Below are positions 16,215 to 25,731 of a stretch of DNA of 28,474 nt, in pieces; position 1 is the first letter of the stretch, and each line of letters starts with the position of its first letter. The notes below the pieces were generated by a model. The model searched no databases. It was given only the letters and a program-made list of their open reading frames with translations, and was not told where the DNA came from. The DNA is taken from assembly GCA_003176035.1 (NCBI GenBank), contig PSRL01000074.1:1-28474 (forward strand), in the 5' to 3' direction. This DNA is from Verrucomicrobiota bacterium (GTDB lineage Bacteria > Verrucomicrobiota > Verrucomicrobiia > Chthoniobacterales > Xiphinematobacteraceae). Position numbers and translations under genes: made by a program.

Positions 16215-19200
16215 TTGCATTTACTTAAGAAACAACCTGCTCCGAAACTATCGGATTTTCGCATTTCCGGCGGCTTATTGACTATTCTGGTTGCGTACTG
16301 CGCCAGCTACCTTCTCCTCCTATGCTTTAGCGATTTTTTGCCGTATGTGATGGACAACAACGAGACATGGAGCAATCTCGCACACGCAAAAAACACTTAC
16401 GATTATGGGATATCGAAAAACAAAGGCTTAGCTGACGAGGCTTGCGAATACAGCGGGGAGAACCCCAGTGCGCACCCTCTTGTCCACACTCATCAGGGCA
16501 ACTTCCCGCGTCTCTGGGCGACACTTTTGTACTTTCTTGGATTTCAGACAGCACGTGAACAAATAGCCATCACCACATTTACTATCGGTGTCATGAGCCT
16601 CCTGGCGGCTTTCGGGCTCACTCGAAGGGTTTTTGGTGAAACGGTTGCTGTCTTATTTTGCCTGTTCATGATGACCGATTACCTGCTTTTTGCTCAATGG
16701 CAGGTGAACACTTGGCGAGTGTGGCAGGGGCTATTTTTCTTTGGAGCTCTTTATTTAACACATCGCCTCTCCCGGGACGGTGGCCGACTGGACCGATGGA
16801 TTCTTTTGGCACTTTTATTTTTAGCCATATTTTATTCGGAACTCGTTTTTGCTTCCTTCGTTTGGACAGCGACCGTCGTCTACGCAGCGATCCTTTGCTG
16901 GAGGGGACAGAAGAAAATGTTTTTAAAAATTGCCACTGTGGTGACAATCGGTGGCGTCTTAGCTGGAGTGATACTTGCGGGCCAATTAATTGCTTATTAT
17001 GGATACACATCGATGCTCCGCGATGCATATTATACCGTAACGCTGCGCAATATCATTAGCGATCCGGAAAAACTAGCTGAAGCAGTGAAATTCATGCAAG
17101 AAAAGGACGTATTGTTCCTTCGAAATTTCGCGAACAATCCCGGAGTTTATTCGGTAACATGGTTGATCACAAGCGTCTTTCGTGGAATTCTGGGGCCTTG
17201 GTCTCCCATGTTTCTGATTTTGAGTGGCCTGGGATTTGGTGCCTTACTCATCCATTGGATCGTAAACAGCGGGGTTTTTCGAGAGGAGTTTCTAAAGTTA
17301 GCTTATGCCGATTCGGCCGCATCGCCCTCCGCAAATAGAGGCCCCTCCTTTACCCAATCCGCTGCTTTTATAGTAAATCGATTAGCACTGTGCATCGTCT
17401 GGATGGGATGGTGTTTTCTCCTCCTAAATGTCTTAAAAGATTATTTATCTTGGACCGGTTCCGTACAGGGTAATTCCAGAGCTTATTCAATGATATCAGA
17501 GTCTGCGATTAACCTCGTAGTCATACTCGGAGCAGCGATTTTCTTTGCATGGGCATCACTCAGATTCAACTATGACGTTTCAAAAAAAGCGGCGAAGACT
17601 CAATATTTAGTAACGGGAGCAATCCTGTTGGCAGGCATCGCATTTGTGGTGAGTCGATATCAGTCCAGATTTTCCTCAGACTGGAAATCGATCTGGAACC
17701 TCATGATGATGCCAAAGGTTTTTCCCTACCTATTAGTTGCAGGAATTTTGGGTGGCGCACTTTATTTGGTTGCACATGTATTTATGGCCGGGGATCCACG
17801 CTTCGCCATATTCAGCAACAAATTTGAGGCAGCCCTTCCGCTCCTCTTCGCTACTGGAGCCGCATTTCTGATGGCCTGGTTTTGGTCGCCAGGCTACTTG
17901 GCGACCGGCTACCTGGATCGATGCTGTCCGATTGCCACCTACACCATGTATTTAATACCAGCCTTAGCCCTTTGGGGCTATGGCCTGAGCGCTAAGGTGT
18001 GGCTGGGGAATTTCCAGTCGCCTTTATTGCAGGCGCCGCTGGGATTAGCGTGTGTGGCTGGCGCCGCAATTGGGGCGGGAACTATCATGTTGACCTTTTG
18101 GGTCCGAGTGCAGGCGGTTTCTGTGGAATTGCTACCGCCCACCTTTGGGCGGCTCATGGCTGTTTTGGAATCAGCGATGTTTCAAGGAAAGGGATTAGCT
18201 GCGAGCAATTACACAGTGCCGGCTGCTTTTTCGACTAAAAGTTGGGGATGGAACCCTGGCTATTGGACTGAAAACATGGCAAAGAATGTTCCACCCGTTC
18301 CGCTCCGCTGGAATCCCGAAAACCTCTGGATCTCTGAAAAAGGAAAAACTCTCAAATACGCTCAGCCGGAGTTTTATATATTTTATGATCAACCTTATTC
18401 TTTGAATATCGGAGCGAGTCGCGCAGAGAGCCTTCTCAGACGAGAAAAAGCTCCTCCTCGATATCTCAATGCCAGTATTGTTCGCACCGCAGTGGGATTG
18501 GAAAAAAGTCCCTTTCAGCACCAGCTTGTTGTCAAAGACGAAAGTCGATGGGATGCTTGGGTGATCGTCAGACTGGATCACAAGCCCATACCCTATCTTG
18601 GCGGTGGCCATCCACCAGCTCAGCCTCTCTCCAGTCTATCAGTACCGGAAAAAAAGCCCTTTGCCAAATGGTGGCCTGACATTCACGTGGAGTTCGTGCC
18701 GCATGGAGATATTCTGATCGTGGGCAAGCCGATCCTGGAAATTGTAAATTCGGAGATAAAAAAAATAGCGCTCATTTCCGCACGTGAGAGACTGTTAAAT
18801 CCCGGCGTCGAAAACGTCATTTCTTCATTTAGAACGGTGGCAACAGGGCATGTCTCAATACCTCCGGATAGTTCTCTGAAATTTGTTTTCCATCAGGATG
18901 CTCCTAGCGGGACGCTCTATGTCTGGCAGGGGGAGCAACTCCGAGTCTTCTCCAGGGATAATAAAGAGGCCTCTGACCTCAACAATCAGCTGGTACTGCA
19001 GGTGAACGAGGTACTGCCAAAGGACGTTTCCGATACACCAAAACAAGCGCATGTGCGTTTCACTAGCCAACGAGTTGGCGCGAATGAATTAGCCGTAACT
19101 CCAGCGTATGCTTATCTTCACAGCGAGAAGATTCCCGAGAGCGGCTCGTGTTGGAAACTTTGGAATGCAAAAAATGATGGGACGTTAAAGCTGGTGTCTG

Positions 19201-19403
19201 AAACTACCGACCGACAAGCTTTCCGCATTCACCCCGAAGATGTGGGGACCCTCATTTTATCGGTCATTCCCAAAGATGCCCAGGGACGCAGCGGCTTTGA
19301 ATACTTCAGCGCGCCTTTTAATCCGAAAACCAACGGAAATAAAGATAAGCTTGACGGTCTCCGCAAAAGTCTTGGAGTGAATGCCTTGATATCGAAACAA
19401 TGA
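16215..19403 (+). CDS. Large polytopic membrane protein with extracytoplasmic C-terminal region, GT39/GT-C-like
   Basis: A 1062-residue protein with a first membrane helix at about 20-45, then an acidic DNNET (47-51). This is the place and style of the catalytic Asp/Glu motif in GT-C transferases such as the PMT/ArnT group. Repeated hydrophobic helices continue to about residue 640. The remaining ~420 residues are a mostly polar, beta-rich region with few Cys, probably extracytoplasmic. The frame is closed by a TAA directly before position 16215, and the next ATG falls after helix 1, so a TTG start at 16215 is the best choice, though its ribosome-binding site is poor. It probably transfers a sugar from a polyprenyl-phosphate donor outside the inner membrane. 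The stop overlaps the next start (ATGA). Confidence 0.78.
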   Translation: MHLLKKQPAPKLSDFRISGGLLTILVAYCASYLLLLCFSDFLPYVMDNNETWSNLAHAKNTYDYGISKNKGLADEACEYSGENPSAHPLVHTHQGNFPRLWATLLYFLGFQTAREQIAITTFTIGVMSLLAAFGLTRRVFGETVAVLFCLFMMTDYLLFAQWQVNTWRVWQGLFFFGALYLTHRLSRDGGRLDRWILLALLFLAIFYSELVFASFVWTATVVYAAILCWRGQKKMFLKIATVVTIGGVLAGVILAGQLIAYYGYTSMLRDAYYTVTLRNIISDPEKLAEAVKFMQEKDVLFLRNFANNPGVYSVTWLITSVFRGILGPWSPMFLILSGLGFGALLIHWIVNSGVFREEFLKLAYADSAASPSANRGPSFTQSAAFIVNRLALCIVWMGWCFLLLNVLKDYLSWTGSVQGNSRAYSMISESAINLVVILGAAIFFAWASLRFNYDVSKKAAKTQYLVTGAILLAGIAFVVSRYQSRFSSDWKSIWNLMMMPKVFPYLLVAGILGGALYLVAHVFMAGDPRFAIFSNKFEAALPLLFATGAAFLMAWFWSPGYLATGYLDRCCPIATYTMYLIPALALWGYGLSAKVWLGNFQSPLLQAPLGLACVAGAAIGAGTIMLTFWVRVQAVSVELLPPTFGRLMAVLESAMFQGKGLAASNYTVPAAFSTKSWGWNPGYWTENMAKNVPPVPLRWNPENLWISEKGKTLKYAQPEFYIFYDQPYSLNIGASRAESLLRREKAPPRYLNASIVRTAVGLEKSPFQHQLVVKDESRWDAWVIVRLDHKPIPYLGGGHPPAQPLSSLSVPEKKPFAKWWPDIHVEFVPHGDILIVGKPILEIVNSEIKKIALISARERLLNPGVENVISSFRTVATGHVSIPPDSSLKFVFHQDAPSGTLYVWQGEQLRVFSRDNKEASDLNNQLVLQVNEVLPKDVSDTPKQAHVRFTSQRVGANELAVTPAYAYLHSEKIPESGSCWKLWNAKNDGTLKLVSETTDRQAFRIHPEDVGTLILSVIPKDAQGRSGFEYFSAPFNPKTNGNKDKLDGLRKSLGVNALISKQ

Positions 19404-20899
19404 TCGATATGAGGAAGCCCCCTCAGGAAACCTTGTCCTTCTTTTTATTGCATTACCGGCAAACGCATTTTTTGAATTCGCTTTTAACAGAAGCAAAAAA
19501 TTTTGATCCTAATTTAGTCTCATTTGAGTTGCATGACGATGGCTCTCCTGCGGAGTTTCAAAAACATATTGCAGCCATTCTTGATTTATATCCGGGAATG
19601 AAGACCGTGCTGCATCCTTCCAATCATGGAACTGTAGCATTGTTAGAAAAGTGTCTGGCGGCCTCTCAATCCGATTACACCTACTTTGGCGCGAGTGACG
19701 ATGCCGGGTGTCCGGCAAGTATACAGAGGGCACTCTGGAGTCGGGATTTGAAGAACCCCCTCATCGTTTCGGATTTCTATGTCATTTACATGGAGCGTAG
19801 AAGTAGCGTTTACGTTGAGGCGATCCTTCCGCCTCAATGGATGACTGGAAAAGCAGTCCTTCCACAGGAATTAAAAAAGACACTCCGGGAAGGGAGAGAC
19901 GGAGCATACATCGCAACCCATGCCTCCCTTGCTCCGACAAAAGCATTGCTTTCAGCAGGAGGATTCCCGCAGAAAATGAAATGGCATACCGATTGGTTTT
20001 CCGTGCATGTTGCGGCATTACGTACCGGCATTCAATACGTTCCCGTGCCACTCGCCTGTTGGAGACAGAGTGCCGCCGGATACAGTCATTCATCGCGCTC
20101 AGGAGCTAAACGACAAAGAGATGTCCTTCGCGAGATTTTATCGACGCTCACAAAGCCTGAATATAGCGATGTGCGAGAAATAATTCTCTCTCCGAATATG
20201 ACGCCTTTGCTGGATGACATCGCCTGCCAAACTCTTCTCGCCATCCTCTCTAGGCCTCGCTATTGGAGATTTCTCCGGCGAGGGCATTTGCGCAACGCTT
20301 TACATGAGGCGGCAGCTCCATGGATTTCTGAAAATCGCTTAGGAGGAAAACTATTAAAATGGCTGGATAGGCATCATAGAATCAAGTCTCTCAGATTTGT
20401 GCGCCAAAAGTTTATTGATCTCTTCTTGTTGCTGGGCGGTGCGCAGGTAGGGCGAAACGTCCGGTTTGGAAACAAGGTGACTATTTGCGGACCTCGCGGA
20501 TTGAGAATCGGAGACAATGTGACATTTGGTGATGGAGTCAGCATCCGTGCTTCGCACCCTTTGGCAATCGGTTCCGGCACGCAAATCGGAAATAATGTCC
20601 GCTTGGAATCCGTAAACTTTAGCAAAAAAACGGAAGTACGTTTTTTACGAAAAAAATCCATTTGTATCGGGGAAAATGTGCTTATTGGTTCCAACTCCAT
20701 CATTGGTCCGGGCGCAAATATTCCTTCATTTACGCAAGTCCCACCCAATTCCCATGTGGAAAATGTTGAAAGCTCACCACTCTTTTTTTTAGATGACACT
20801 GATCAAATCCGTGTAAATCATGAAGTTCTTCGAGAGAGATACGGTCTGGATCCACAAGGAATTCCAATCATGCATGCCAAACAACGGGAGGCGTTGTGA
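19400..20899 (+). CDS. GT2 glycosyltransferase fused to a left-handed beta-helix (hexapeptide) domain
   Basis: A 499-residue two-domain protein. Residues about 10-250 form a family 2 glycosyltransferase with ELHDDGSP (D46-D47), NHGTVALLEKCLAAS and GASDDAG (D100-D101 as the metal-binding pair). Residues about 346-455 carry hexapeptide-type repeats (LRIGDNV, LAIGSGTQIGNNV, ICIGENVLIGSN, IIGPGANI), the fold of sugar O- and N-acyltransferases. The two domains are joined by a helical linker. A fusion suggests glycosyl transfer and acylation of the same unit, or use of the helix only for trimerisation. An obvious catalytic histidine in a conserved acyltransferase setting was not found, so acyl transfer is uncertain. 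Confidence 0.83.
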   Translation: MIDMRKPPQETLSFFLLHYRQTHFLNSLLTEAKNFDPNLVSFELHDDGSPAEFQKHIAAILDLYPGMKTVLHPSNHGTVALLEKCLAASQSDYTYFGASDDAGCPASIQRALWSRDLKNPLIVSDFYVIYMERRSSVYVEAILPPQWMTGKAVLPQELKKTLREGRDGAYIATHASLAPTKALLSAGGFPQKMKWHTDWFSVHVAALRTGIQYVPVPLACWRQSAAGYSHSSRSGAKRQRDVLREILSTLTKPEYSDVREIILSPNMTPLLDDIACQTLLAILSRPRYWRFLRRGHLRNALHEAAAPWISENRLGGKLLKWLDRHHRIKSLRFVRQKFIDLFLLLGGAQVGRNVRFGNKVTICGPRGLRIGDNVTFGDGVSIRASHPLAIGSGTQIGNNVRLESVNFSKKTEVRFLRKKSICIGENVLIGSNSIIGPGANIPSFTQVPPNSHVENVESSPLFFLDDTDQIRVNHEVLRERYGLDPQGIPIMHAKQREAL

Positions 20900-20936
20900 A
20901 GTGATCCGAAACCTGGCGAGCTTCCCACCTTGCTAA

Positions 20937-22304
20937 ATGCGGACCAGTACTGTGAAAGTTGTCCATATTTGTACCAACATTGTCACAGGAGGAGCTGCGC
21001 GCGCGACTTTCAACTTACATCTTGGTCTCCGTCAGTTAGGAATCGAGAGTACGGTGCTTTCCCTTGCTGACCCGAAAGGACTGCCTTTTTGCGAAAGTTA
21101 TTTCAATTTGGATTCAGAAAACCGAGCTATTCATAGCCGGCGTGACGTTCTTCTTAAGGAAGTGTCCAAGTTGTTAGCTTGGAAGAACCGTACCCACATA
21201 TCCAATACCCATTTTTCAATAGATCTTTTTGGCTGTGATCTTTCTCGGCATCCTTTGGTGTGCGAAGCTGATGTAATTAATTTACACTGGACTGCCGAGT
21301 TCCTTTCCAGCAGATCTGTCTTCGGATTAGCCGCTTTGGGTAAGCCAGTAGTTTGGACACTTCATGACATGCGGCCATTGACTGGAGGATGTCATTTCTC
21401 AGCCGGCTGCAATCGGTTTATGGAGGCCTGTGGAGAATGCCCTCAACTCGCTAGGGAGCCGGCAGACTATACCGCCCGGTCTTTAAAGGCGATGTCTTCA
21501 GCTATCGCTGCCGCAAGACCTGTGTTTATTGGGCCAAGCCAGTGGATGCTTCAAAACATTCGTAAGAGCTCCGTCGCTCGAAATTGTGTCAGCCACCATA
21601 TTCCCTATGGCGTGGACTCCAACCTTTTTGAACCGCTCGAAAAGGCAATTTGTCGGTCTCAACTCAATGTCGAGAAGGACGTGTGGTATATTTTAGTTAC
21701 CATGTATGGGTTTCGGGAGTTTCGAAAAGGAGTTGAGAATGCCATTGCGATATTGGAGCAAATTCGACGAGACCCCGTGGGACGACGGGCTGTCGCAACC
21801 GGACAGATGCGAGTTCTTTCCTGCGGTGCCGACAGCGATCAGTTTAGACCCAGGGGCTGGTGCGTGGACCGATATAATAGTATTAGATCGGATAGAATGC
21901 CGGTGATTTATAATAGCGCTAATGTACTACTCTTTACTTCGGTGGAAGACAATTTGCCGAATGTGATTCTCGAAGCAATTGCCTGCGGTGTGCCTGTGAT
22001 CTCCCACCGTGTGGGTGGAGCTTCGGACATCTTAAATGACGAACCTCGCTGCCTCTTCGAGATAGGTGACGTGAAAGCAGCAGCCCATTTTATCCTCAGC
22101 TTATTTCAAAAAAATGATTCCGAGTTGTGTTCGCGTCTCGTGGCAAAAGTAAGGGAAAATTATTCAAATGAGAAACAAGCATTCGCCTACTTAAAACTTT
22201 ACAAGGACCTGATTGCTGAATTTCAAAAACCCCAATCGTTACTTGAAACAGCGTCCTCACAAGAGGGAGCCCACGCAGCCTTTTCCTTGTTATGGCAGAA
22301 ATAA
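20937..22304 (+). CDS. GT4-type glycosyltransferase (GT-B fold)
   Basis: A 455-residue GT-B enzyme. The N-terminal TGGAARATFNL segment, a central WTLHDMRPLTGGCH, the IPYGVDSNLF linker and the C-terminal EDNLPNVILEAIACGVPVI are typical of family 4. The two glutamates of the EX7E motif are in ED...LE. A cysteine-rich stretch CHFSAGCNRFMEACGECPQL is seen in a subset of such enzymes and could bind a metal or be structural. It should add a sugar from an NDP donor on the cytoplasmic side. It is the last gene of the + strand cluster and is followed by a terminator-like hairpin. Confidence 0.9.
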   Translation: MRTSTVKVVHICTNIVTGGAARATFNLHLGLRQLGIESTVLSLADPKGLPFCESYFNLDSENRAIHSRRDVLLKEVSKLLAWKNRTHISNTHFSIDLFGCDLSRHPLVCEADVINLHWTAEFLSSRSVFGLAALGKPVVWTLHDMRPLTGGCHFSAGCNRFMEACGECPQLAREPADYTARSLKAMSSAIAAARPVFIGPSQWMLQNIRKSSVARNCVSHHIPYGVDSNLFEPLEKAICRSQLNVEKDVWYILVTMYGFREFRKGVENAIAILEQIRRDPVGRRAVATGQMRVLSCGADSDQFRPRGWCVDRYNSIRSDRMPVIYNSANVLLFTSVEDNLPNVILEAIACGVPVISHRVGGASDILNDEPRCLFEIGDVKAAAHFILSLFQKNDSELCSRLVAKVRENYSNEKQAFAYLKLYKDLIAEFQKPQSLLETASSQEGAHAAFSLLWQK

Positions 22305-22317
22305 AATTTCAGCAGGC

Positions 22318-22352
22318 AGCGAAAAGCATCACGGAGTTTCGCTTTTCTTTTC
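22318..22352 (+). terminator. Rho-independent-like terminator after the GT4 gene
   Basis: AGCGAAA (22318-22324) pairs perfectly with TTTCGCT (22337-22343) across a 12-nt loop, followed by TTTCTTTTC. An alternative pairing of GAAAAGC (22321-22327) with GCTTTTC (22341-22347) also exists. The hairpin begins 14 nt past the GT4 stop, the right place to end the cluster transcript. The stem is short and A/T-heavy at its tip. Confidence 0.5.
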
Positions 22353-22393
22353 GGAAATCAACGGTAAGAAGATGCATCCTTCCTCCTGATTTA

Positions 22394-22412
22394 CAGCTTT
22401 CTCAGGAAGCTG
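22394..22412. other. Hairpin in the 5' leader region of the co-chaperone gene
   Basis: CAGCTTTC (22394-22401) pairs with GGAAGCTG (22405-22412) across a TCA loop, with one G-T pair. It lies about 130 nt before the ATG of the DnaJ/CbpA gene. It is not a CIRCE heat-shock operator. No T-run follows. The rest of the gap 22305-22539 shows no gene and no convincing promoter boxes, although the co-chaperone promoter must lie here or upstream. Confidence 0.35.
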
Positions 22413-22539
22413 ATAGGGCCGATACAAGTGCTTTTAGGATAGGTTTCAGCGTCTTAATAGGAATGCTGCGTACCCTGGGATTCCCGCGCCGCAATGAAGT
22501 CCGCGTTGTCAAGGGAATGGAATCCGGTTATCGTTCCGC

Positions 22540-23460
22540 ATGGCCGTTCAATTTCGTGACTACTATGAGACCCTTGGTATCTCTCGTTCCGCAACATCCG
22601 AAGAAATCAAAAGTGCTTTTCGTAAGCTAGCGAGAAAACACCATCCCGACATTGCTAAAGACAAAAAAGCTGCGGAAGAAAAATTTAAAGAGATCAACGA
22701 AGCTTACGAAGTACTCAGCGATCCCGAAAAACGAAAAAAATATGACGAATATGGGCAGGGGTGGCAGCAAGCCGGCGGACAACCCCCGCCAGACTGGCAG
22801 GGGTTTGGCGGACCAGGTGAGGGAGGCGTAGAGTTCCAATTTGGTGGTACGGGATTTAGCGATTTTTTTGAGCACCTTTTCGGCACCAGACGAGGTGGCT
22901 TCTCAGCCTTTGGAGCCGGAGGTGAAATGCCGGAGCGAGGGGAAGATGTTCAAGCGGACATCTTAGTGAGCCTGGAAGAAGCTCTCAATGGATCTTCTCG
23001 CAAAATTTCTTTCCGCAGGGGGCGGTCCAAAAAACAAGAAACCTTCACCGTAAAAATTCCGAAAGGTGTTCGGGAAGGACAGTTGATTCGTTTGGCTGGA
23101 CAAGGAGGGCTTGGAACAGCGGGCGGCCAGCCCGGCGATTTGTTTCTCCGTGTGCGTCTTCAGCAACATCCTGATTTCCGAGTGGAAGGTGGCAATGTTT
23201 ATCATGACCTCGAGCTTCCAGCTTACAAAGTCGTCTTAGGGTGTGAAGTGCCAGTGCCCACCCTGGAAGGAATGGCTAAGATGCGCATTCCCCAAGGCAG
23301 CCAAAATGGAAAAAAGTTCCGTTTGAATGGCAAAGGACTTCCCTTAAAAGGAGGTGGGAGAGGGGACTTATTCGTTGTGCTGGATGTGCGCTTGCCTGAG
23401 CGGCTCTCTGAACAAGAACTCAATCTCTGGAAACAGATAGCCGATCTCCATACTGCTTAA
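22540..23460 (+). CDS. cbpA: CbpA/DnaJ-type co-chaperone (J domain, G/F region, no zinc finger)
   Basis: A 306-residue class B J-protein. The J domain spans residues 6-72 with HPD at 35-37, which stimulates the Hsp70 ATPase. A Gly/Phe/Pro-rich linker runs from about 75 to 130. The C-terminal substrate-binding barrels follow, with IPKGVREGQLIRLAGQG and LFLRVRLQQHPDF. The four CxxCxGxG repeats of true DnaJ are absent, matching CbpA. It acts in the cytoplasm in protein folding with DnaK. It is convergent with aroE; only 16 nt separate the two stops. The symbol is assigned by architecture; related proteins are often labelled dnaJ. Confidence 0.9.
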   Translation: MAVQFRDYYETLGISRSATSEEIKSAFRKLARKHHPDIAKDKKAAEEKFKEINEAYEVLSDPEKRKKYDEYGQGWQQAGGQPPPDWQGFGGPGEGGVEFQFGGTGFSDFFEHLFGTRRGGFSAFGAGGEMPERGEDVQADILVSLEEALNGSSRKISFRRGRSKKQETFTVKIPKGVREGQLIRLAGQGGLGTAGGQPGDLFLRVRLQQHPDFRVEGGNVYHDLELPAYKVVLGCEVPVPTLEGMAKMRIPQGSQNGKKFRLNGKGLPLKGGGRGDLFVVLDVRLPERLSEQELNLWKQIADLHTA

Positions 23461-23476
23461 GGCGGAGAGAAAAATT

Positions 23477-24403
23477 TTAACGGTTGGCGGTCAATCCCCG
23501 CCGCATGGCTGCAAGGGAGGGCGAGCGATGAAACCAAATTTCAAATGCCAGGGCTCCTTGGTGGAGAAGCATGGACAGACCATTTGCAACCCGGGCGCCC
23601 TTTGCTTCAGCGTCCGCCAGCAGACGTGTCTTTGCCGAGGAATAAACGGTATCATATACCAGAAGGTGCGGTGATAAAATGTGCTTAGGAATGAGTTGCG
23701 GCTCCGAAGCACTTAAGCCAACACTTGTTGTGTTGATGAGCAAATCAATCCGTGGAAGTTCGCGTGCTAGCGAAGATTCGTCGAGCCCAATAGCAATTAA
23801 TCGGTCGGTCGGACCTTGAAGACGCTCATTGAGTAAGAAGGGTTCCAATCGTTTTTTTAAGGCCTGAATTTTGTCGAGGGAGCGATTGGCGAGAACGAGT
23901 CTTTCGCACCCTTCCAGGACGCATTGAGCTGCGATAGCCTGGCCGGCTCCACCGCCGGCTCCCAATATCAGGATTCTCAAATCGCTGATGTCGACTTGAA
24001 ATTCCTCGCGGACAGCGCGCACTAGGCCGGGACCATCTGTGTTATAGCCCTTGAGTTGGTGATTACTTTCGACCGAGACGGTGTTCACCGCGCCTAAAAT
24101 GCGTGCGTGGTCATCTATTTGATCAAGAAGTTTTAACGTTTCAATTTTGTGAGGGATGGTAATATTGGCACCTACAAAACCGGCGGTAGGGAGAGCACGC
24201 AGACTTGCAGCGAGATCTTCTTTCCGGACATGAATGCGGATGTATTGGGCATCAATACCGGCGACTTGTAGTGCCGCATTGTGCATTTCAGGAGAACGAG
24301 AATGTCGGATAGGATCTCCGAAAACGGCGGCCTTGGCAGGAGGAGTGAGGTCTCGGAGGTTGTTGTGAATGAGATCTGCCGCGGAAAATTCATGAGGCGT
24401 CAT
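23477..24403 (-). CDS. aroE: Shikimate dehydrogenase
   Basis: A 308-residue protein, slightly longer than typical because of an extra ~25 N-terminal residues. It has the shikimate-binding HSRSP (34-38), NITIPHK with catalytic K86, GAVNTV and GYNTDGPG with D123. The NADP-binding LGAGGGAGQA loop is followed by NRS, a combination typical of NADPH use. It reduces 3-dehydroshikimate to shikimate in aromatic amino acid synthesis. The start overlaps the gltX stop by one base, so the two are co-transcribed from the - strand. Confidence 0.95.
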   Translation of the reverse strand: MTPHEFSAADLIHNNLRDLTPPAKAAVFGDPIRHSRSPEMHNAALQVAGIDAQYIRIHVRKEDLAASLRALPTAGFVGANITIPHKIETLKLLDQIDDHARILGAVNTVSVESNHQLKGYNTDGPGLVRAVREEFQVDISDLRILILGAGGGAGQAIAAQCVLEGCERLVLANRSLDKIQALKKRLEPFLLNERLQGPTDRLIAIGLDESSLARELPRIDLLINTTSVGLSASEPQLIPKHILSPHLLVYDTVYSSAKTRLLADAEAKGARVANGLSMLLHQGALAFEIWFHRSPSLAAMRRGLTANR

Positions 24404-25731
24404 TATAATGAGAATTGGCGAAACGTTTTTTCAAATCGATTTAAAACGGATTTTTGGCCCAGAATTTCCAACATGTGATAAAGGCTGGGACCAACGGAAC
24501 GACCGCTGACGGCGACTCGGGCCGGATGAATGAGGTCGCCGGTTTTGCAGCCGATTTGTGTGGCTGTTTCTTTCAAACGGGATTCCAAATGATGAAGATC
24601 CCAGGTCTCAAGCGCTTGGTAGGAATCCCGCAAGGCTTTCAACCGATCCAGTGCGCCCGCTTTGCGAAGGGTGTTTTCGACCGCTGCAGGATCAATGACA
24701 AATTCTTCCGTGAAAAAGTATCGTATCCATTCTGGCACATCTCGGAACACTTTAATTTTTTCTTTTACGATGGCGAGGACCGGAAGCAAGCGTTCTCTAG
24801 AGCCGTAAGCAACGCCAGCTTTTTCTATAAAAGGCAGGGCCAGCTCAGCAAATCGATCCAGGGTCATCCGCAGGATGTGCTGGCCATTCATCCAAAAACA
24901 TTTGTCTAAATCGAAGATGGCATTTCGCCGATTGATGGATTGGATGTCAAAGAGCTCAAGGATTTCCGGAACCTTTAAGATTTCTCGGTTTTCTCCAGGC
25001 GACCAACCTAGCAAAGAGAGATAATTTATGACCGCCTCCGGAGCATAACCGTCAGCGCGATAGGTGTCGACGCTGGCGCCGCCATCTCTTTTACTTAATT
25101 TTTTCCCTTCATGATTGAGAATCAGAGGGATGTGAGCAAAACGAGGGCGTGGTGCCCCTAGGGCTTCGTAGAGTTCTATGTGCTTTGGTGTGTTGGAGAG
25201 ATGGTCTTCCCCCCGAATGACATGACTGATCTTCATTTCAATGTCATCCACGACATTGACGAAATGGAAGATCCAGGTGCCGTCGGGTCGGCGGAGAGTC
25301 ATATCGGGATGGGTTCCCGGATGAGACATGTCGAAAATAACACGACCGCAGACCATGTCCTCCACGATAACAGTCTTCCGCGGCGAACGAAACCGTATGG
25401 CACCTTCGTCTTCATAAAGCACGCCGTTTTTTTCCAAGCGATTGAGGTAATTTTCATAAATGGAATTCCTTTCGCTTTGAAAGTAGGGCCCAAAGTTTCC
25501 CCCCACATGCGGACCTTCATCCCAATCCAGCCCGAGCCAGCTCAAACCATCATAAATTACCTGATAGGCTTCTGCCGTATTTCTTTTTTTATCAGTATCT
25601 TCAATCCTTAAAATGAATTTTCCCAAGTGATTGCGAGCAAAGAGCCAATTAAAAAGAGCGGTACGTGCCCCACCGACATGGAGATAACCGGTGGGCGAAG
25701 GCGCAAAACGGGTACGGACTTCAGAAGACAT
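24403..25731 (-). CDS. gltX: Glutamyl-tRNA synthetase
   Basis: A 442-residue class I aminoacyl-tRNA synthetase, a little shorter than the usual ~470. It starts with RFAPSPTGYLHVGG (HVGG at 18-21 for the HIGH motif) and has KLSKR at 211-215 for KMSKS. The zinc-binding cysteines of the Escherichia coli enzyme's catalytic domain are absent, as in other zinc-less bacterial GltX. It charges tRNA-Glu with glutamate. The C-terminal anticodon-binding domain is present but compact. The + strand yqeY gene diverges from its 5' end. Confidence 0.95.
   Translation of the reverse strand: MSSEVRTRFAPSPTGYLHVGGARTALFNWLFARNHLGKFILRIEDTDKKRNTAEAYQVIYDGLSWLGLDWDEGPHVGGNFGPYFQSERNSIYENYLNRLEKNGVLYEDEGAIRFRSPRKTVIVEDMVCGRVIFDMSHPGTHPDMTLRRPDGTWIFHFVNVVDDIEMKISHVIRGEDHLSNTPKHIELYEALGAPRPRFAHIPLILNHEGKKLSKRDGGASVDTYRADGYAPEAVINYLSLLGWSPGENREILKVPEILELFDIQSINRRNAIFDLDKCFWMNGQHILRMTLDRFAELALPFIEKAGVAYGSRERLLPVLAIVKEKIKVFRDVPEWIRYFFTEEFVIDPAAVENTLRKAGALDRLKALRDSYQALETWDLHHLESRLKETATQIGCKTGDLIHPARVAVSGRSVGPSLYHMLEILGQKSVLNRFEKTFRQFSL

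Noticed and set aside
22305..22539. CIRCE-type heat-shock operator before the co-chaperone gene
   Set aside because: No TTAGCACTC/GAGTGCTAA inverted repeat is present; the hairpin found is unrelated.
22292..22630. Open frame of about 112 codons spanning the gap before the co-chaperone gene
   Set aside because: It contains the terminator-like hairpin, runs out of frame into the J domain, and has no recognisable domain or ribosome-binding site.
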